A stretch of 6,997 nt of DNA from Nitrospira sp. (GTDB lineage Bacteria; Nitrospirota; Nitrospiria; Nitrospirales; Nitrospiraceae), in NCBI GenBank assembly GCA_025360665.1, contig JANYBU010000296.1:1-6997 (forward strand), written 5' to 3'. Every line of letters starts with the position of its first letter. The stretch's first letter is position 1. Made by a program: the position numbers and the translations under genes. Below, piece by piece: positions 3,756-6,997 of the stretch. The notes under the pieces are model-generated. The model saw only the letters and a program-made list of their open reading frames with translations. It ran no database searches and was not told where the DNA came from.

Positions 3756-6700
3756 ATGAAACGCTTTACCATTGCTCTCTTGGTTACGATGGTCGTGACC
3801 CTGGGCCATCATCAGGCTATGGCGCAGACGATGAATAACTATACGGGCTATCCTCCGTTTATCAACAAGTCCGTCCCTCCGGCCGTCATGATCATGATGA
3901 CGAAAGACCACCGGCTGTTCTTCAAGGGCTATAACGACCTCGTCGATCTGGACGGGGCGACAGATCCCATCACCGGCCTCCTGACCAGTACCCCGTCGGG
4001 CGCGCCGGCCGGAATTGAAGCAACCTACGCAGACTATATTGACTACGTCGGCTATTTCGATTCGAACAAATGCTACACCTATAGCGGAACCGGCGCGTAT
4101 ACGTGGGCCAGCCCTGTGATTGCTTTTAACGACACAGTAGGACGATTCAAGCCCGCTGTCGCCGCGACAGGACCCCATAATCATTATTGCGCGGCTCAGT
4201 GGAGCGGGAACTTTCTGAACTGGGCGACCATGGCACGGATCGACATCATCCGCCAGGTGCTCTACGGCGGAAGGCGCATTGTGGACAATCCGGGCAGTGC
4301 CGCCTCGCTGGGGATCGTGGGGGGGAACTATGGGCTGACTGTCTTGGGACGCACGCCGACTTCGCGCGACGCCCATTCGTGGGCCAAGGCCTACATGGGC
4401 AGCGACGTGGCTTCATTAGTTCCTGCGGCGATGACCGCTATTACGGCGCCCGCCACTCAACCCGCCATCACGATTTGCAACACCAATAGCACGGACTCCA
4501 CCACCTCGGTTCCACCACAAAACGTCGGCATGATGATGGTGCTGGCCGGGAACTTTCCCGATGCCGCCAGTACGAATGCCTTCCTCTGTCAGAAAGAGAG
4601 CGAGACCAGCGGCATCTATTTCCCCGCCACCGTACTGAAAGCGGTCTATCGGGTCGCCGTCCAAGTCTGCGACCCGACCATCGGTCTGGAATCCAACTGT
4701 GATGTCTATCTCGACGACAACACGCCGAGCCCGACGAATCTTTACACCTATAAGCCCCAGGGATTGATCCAGCGCATGGCGGTGAATGTGAACGGGAGCG
4801 CCGGCACGAGCGACGACACTACTATTATGCAGTTCGGTCTGATCACCGGCGGTTATGGCAATAACTTCAGCGGCGGGGTGCTGCGAAGCAAGATCACCGA
4901 CCTCTACAGCCAGGAGATCAATCGCCGAACCGGGCAGATTCTCGGGACCTCTCACGTCATCAAGACGATCGATATGCTTAGGATTGTGGGATACGGGTTC
5001 TCGCCGACCTATACCTATAACGGTGGCCCTGATAGCGGCTGTTTCCCTGCGGGAGGTGTCCCTCCCGAAGGGACGTGCCGCAGCTGGGGCGAGCCCTTCG
5101 CGGAGATGTTCTATGAAACGATCCGGTATTTCACGGGCTTGGCCGCGACCGGCAATGCCACCACACAGTTCTATCCGGCAAGCCCCGACAATGGCATTCA
5201 GAGTTACGCCATCGGGGACGGCACGTTTGCGTTGAATACGTTTCCCGTCGTGGCCAGCAATGCCTATGGCGATCCCTACGGCGGCTCGCCGCCGCTTTGT
5301 CCGTATTGTGCCAAGCCCTTTGTCTTGATGTTCGGGGATGCCTTCCCCTCGTGGGATTCCGACCAGCTGCCGGGAGCCAACGCCTGGACCTCGGCTCCGG
5401 TCCAGACCACCCCTACTCCAAATGATACGGGATTGTCCCTTCCGACCTTACTGGCGTCAGACCCCCCGGGGATGGATTCACTGGAAGGCCTCTCGCCAGG
5501 GCCGTCCAACGTGATCGTTGGAGAGGTGGGTGGGGGCACGAACGACAGCCTCTGCTCGGCCAAGTCGACCACCACGTTCTTCAATCTCCGAGGCCTCTGC
5601 CCGGAAGAGCCTGGGAAGTTCGGTAGCTATTACCTCCCGATGCTCGCGCATTACGCGAAAACCACAGACCTGCGCGGGCCCTTGGGGAACGACACAACAA
5701 ATACAGTCCACCAAAACATTACCACCTATGCGGTCGTGGCCAGCGCGCCGATCCCGATCTTGACATTTACCGTAGGAGGCCAGACGGTTCAGTTAGCCGG
5801 GGCCTTTCATAGTGGCTGCCCGGGGGCGGCGAGCGCCGCTCCTGCCAGTGATCTAAATAGGTTCGGAACCCTAGTTGATCCCAATGCCTGCACGGCAGCG
5901 GGGTTTGGTGGATGGTTCGCTCCCAGCTCCACATACCAAGGGAACAAGGGCCAGTATGTGAACTTCGCTCTGTGTGCGAATGATGCGGATTGGGCGACGG
6001 AACAGGGGAAGGGCTACACCTCCTGCTACGACATGATTTGGGACGATGCGACCTATGGCAATGACCTCGAGCTCGACATTCGCTATCGGCTGTATATTAA
6101 GACGGGGGTGACCACCATCACGGTGAAGACCAAGCCCTTGTATGCCAGTTCGGGAAACGGCAACTGGGCCGGGTACTACATCAATGGAGTGAGCGGAGGC
6201 GGGGCTGTCTCGTATAATACCACCCCAGCCGCGGGAGGTGGCGCGGGCTCCAACACGGGGTCCGGGGAATATTATGACATCCGCTGCGGAAATAAAATTA
6301 CCGGCAGTTTCTCCGGATGCCAGCCGTATTTTGGTGGGACCGTGCAAACCGGTCCGTATACGCTCGCGGTGGAACGGACCTTCACCGTCACGGGGACGAA
6401 TGCGGGCATCTTGAAGGATCCGCTGTGGTACGCCAGCAAGTATGGAGGCTTTAAGGATGGCGACACGATTGGAACCGCTGGGTGGAACCAGCCGGACAAG
6501 ACTCCAGAATGGGATGTGAATGGCGACGGGCTGCCCGACACCTATTTCTTGGCGCAGAACCCGCTGCAGCTGCAAGGCAAACTCGCGGCCGCTTTCGCCG
6601 CCATTCTGAACCAAACCTCGTCCGGAACGGCGGCGTCCGTGTTGTCGTCGTCCACCACGGGCGAAGGCGCGATCTATCAATCGTATTTCTATCCGACCCA

Positions 6701-6997
6701 GTTCCAACTGGAGACGGAAGTCAAGTATGCGGGCTACGTGCAAAGCCTCTGGGTCGATACCTATGGGAACTTCAGAGAGGATACGGTCAAGGACAATCGA
6801 CTGGTGCTGAGCGATGATCGCATCATCGTCCAGCGCTATGATCCGCTGAAAGACATCCTCGTCATCGATATCTTCGTCGATGCCAACGGGGACGGGAAAG
6901 CCGACCCGACGCGCGACACGAACGGCGATGGCATCCTCGACACCGCCTTTTGTGACGATGCCCCCAATTCGTGCAGCAATCCCCTGGGCAGTATCAA
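3756..6997 (+). CDS. pilY1: Type IV pilus tip adhesin/assembly protein PilY1 (3' end beyond window)
   Basis: The open frame runs 1,080 codons to the edge. It starts with a Sec signal peptide, MKRFTIALLVTMVVTLGHHQ, probably cleaved at AMA|QT (23/24), so the protein is exported. Family blocks follow in order: DHRLFFKGYNDLVDLDG (about 51-67), GYFDSNKCYTY (99-109), WSGNFLNWATMARID (149-163), WGEPFAEMFYETIRYFTG (444-461), CPYCAKPFVLMFGD (515-528), DPLWYASKYGGFKDG (888-902), TSSGTAASV (954-962) and GYVQSLWVDTYGNFREDT (993-1010). The last opens the conserved C-terminal beta-propeller domain, which is cut by the window. A VWA metal site (DxSxS) is not visible; the protein belongs to the branch with DHxL at that place. 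Acidic DxNxDGxxD loops occur at 920-928, 1042-1050 and 1054-1062. PilY1 proteins act at the pilus tip in adhesion, surface sensing and control of retraction. The last gene of the visible operon, it is certain at family level; ligand and exact role are unknown. Confidence 0.95.
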   Translation, partial: MKRFTIALLVTMVVTLGHHQAMAQTMNNYTGYPPFINKSVPPAVMIMMTKDHRLFFKGYNDLVDLDGATDPITGLLTSTPSGAPAGIEATYADYIDYVGYFDSNKCYTYSGTGAYTWASPVIAFNDTVGRFKPAVAATGPHNHYCAAQWSGNFLNWATMARIDIIRQVLYGGRRIVDNPGSAASLGIVGGNYGLTVLGRTPTSRDAHSWAKAYMGSDVASLVPAAMTAITAPATQPAITICNTNSTDSTTSVPPQNVGMMMVLAGNFPDAASTNAFLCQKESETSGIYFPATVLKAVYRVAVQVCDPTIGLESNCDVYLDDNTPSPTNLYTYKPQGLIQRMAVNVNGSAGTSDDTTIMQFGLITGGYGNNFSGGVLRSKITDLYSQEINRRTGQILGTSHVIKTIDMLRIVGYGFSPTYTYNGGPDSGCFPAGGVPPEGTCRSWGEPFAEMFYETIRYFTGLAATGNATTQFYPASPDNGIQSYAIGDGTFALNTFPVVASNAYGDPYGGSPPLCPYCAKPFVLMFGDAFPSWDSDQLPGANAWTSAPVQTTPTPNDTGLSLPTLLASDPPGMDSLEGLSPGPSNVIVGEVGGGTNDSLCSAKSTTTFFNLRGLCPEEPGKFGSYYLPMLAHYAKTTDLRGPLGNDTTNTVHQNITTYAVVASAPIPILTFTVGGQTVQLAGAFHSGCPGAASAAPASDLNRFGTLVDPNACTAAGFGGWFAPSSTYQGNKGQYVNFALCANDADWATEQGKGYTSCYDMIWDDATYGNDLELDIRYRLYIKTGVTTITVKTKPLYASSGNGNWAGYYINGVSGGGAVSYNTTPAAGGGAGSNTGSGEYYDIRCGNKITGSFSGCQPYFGGTVQTGPYTLAVERTFTVTGTNAGILKDPLWYASKYGGFKDGDTIGTAGWNQPDKTPEWDVNGDGLPDTYFLAQNPLQLQGKLAAAFAAILNQTSSGTAASVLSSSTTGEGAIYQSYFYPTQFQLETEVKYAGYVQSLWVDTYGNFREDTVKDNRLVLSDDRIIVQRYDPLKDILVIDIFVDANGDGKADPTRDTNGDGILDTAFCDDAPNSCSNPLGSI

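Noticed and set aside
3678..4376. 232-codon open frame on the minus strand over the pilX-pilY1 junction
   Set aside because: It is antisense to the signal peptide and conserved first blocks of PilY1, and the translation resembles no family I know.
5871..6743. 290-codon open frame on the minus strand inside pilY1
   Set aside because: Shadow of the GC-rich pilY1 codons; pilY1 family motifs run through the whole stretch on the + strand.

Overview
The window holds the 5' part of a type IV pilus minor-pilin operon, all on the + strand: a FimT/FimU (GspH-type) minor pilin (785-1297), PilV (1315-1818), PilW (1832-3001), PilX (2998-3681) and a large PilY1 adhesin/tip protein. PilY1 starts at 3756 and is still open at the right edge, with 1,080 codons visible. 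The gene order matches the fimU-pilV-pilW-pilX-pilY1 arrangement known from Pseudomonas and many other Gram-negative bacteria. Type III prepilin leaders (G|FTLIE), very short spacers and a 4-bp pilW/pilX overlap point to one co-transcribed unit. By established knowledge of this system, the minor pilins form the priming complex and tip of the pilus, and PilY1 sits on or near that tip as adhesin, sensor and retraction modulator.

The left edge (1-84, minus strand) carries the first 28 codons of an IS30-family transposase reading out of the window. The element's terminal inverted repeat probably lies around 113-145. So the pilus operon sits right beside an insertion sequence whose transposase points away from it.

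Between about 146 and 784 I see no credible gene, but there is a good deal of structure. It includes a region of nested short inverted repeats (226-297) and a perfect 21-bp inverted repeat with a 6-nt loop (413-460). Closer to the operon are two 11-bp direct repeats exactly 22 bp apart (611-643), two overlapping-register sigma-54 -24/-12 candidates 21 bp apart (698-713 and 719-734), and a 10-bp tandem repeat (761-780) overlapping the ribosome binding region of the first pilin. Read together, this looks like an enhancer-dependent (PilR-like) sigma-54 promoter driving the operon. That is inferred from sequence only.

The organism is a Gram-negative-type bacterium of moderately high GC. The PilY1 type (no VWA metal site, DHRLFF...YNDLVDLDG start, WSGNFLNWATMARID block) and overall style fit Nitrospirota or Delta/Gamma/Betaproteobacteria. 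Nitrospira-like is my best guess but is not proven by anything in the window. Nothing here is clearly a wholly new system. The most interesting points are the regulatory architecture, the large perfect palindrome, and EF-hand-like acidic loops present in both PilW and PilY1.
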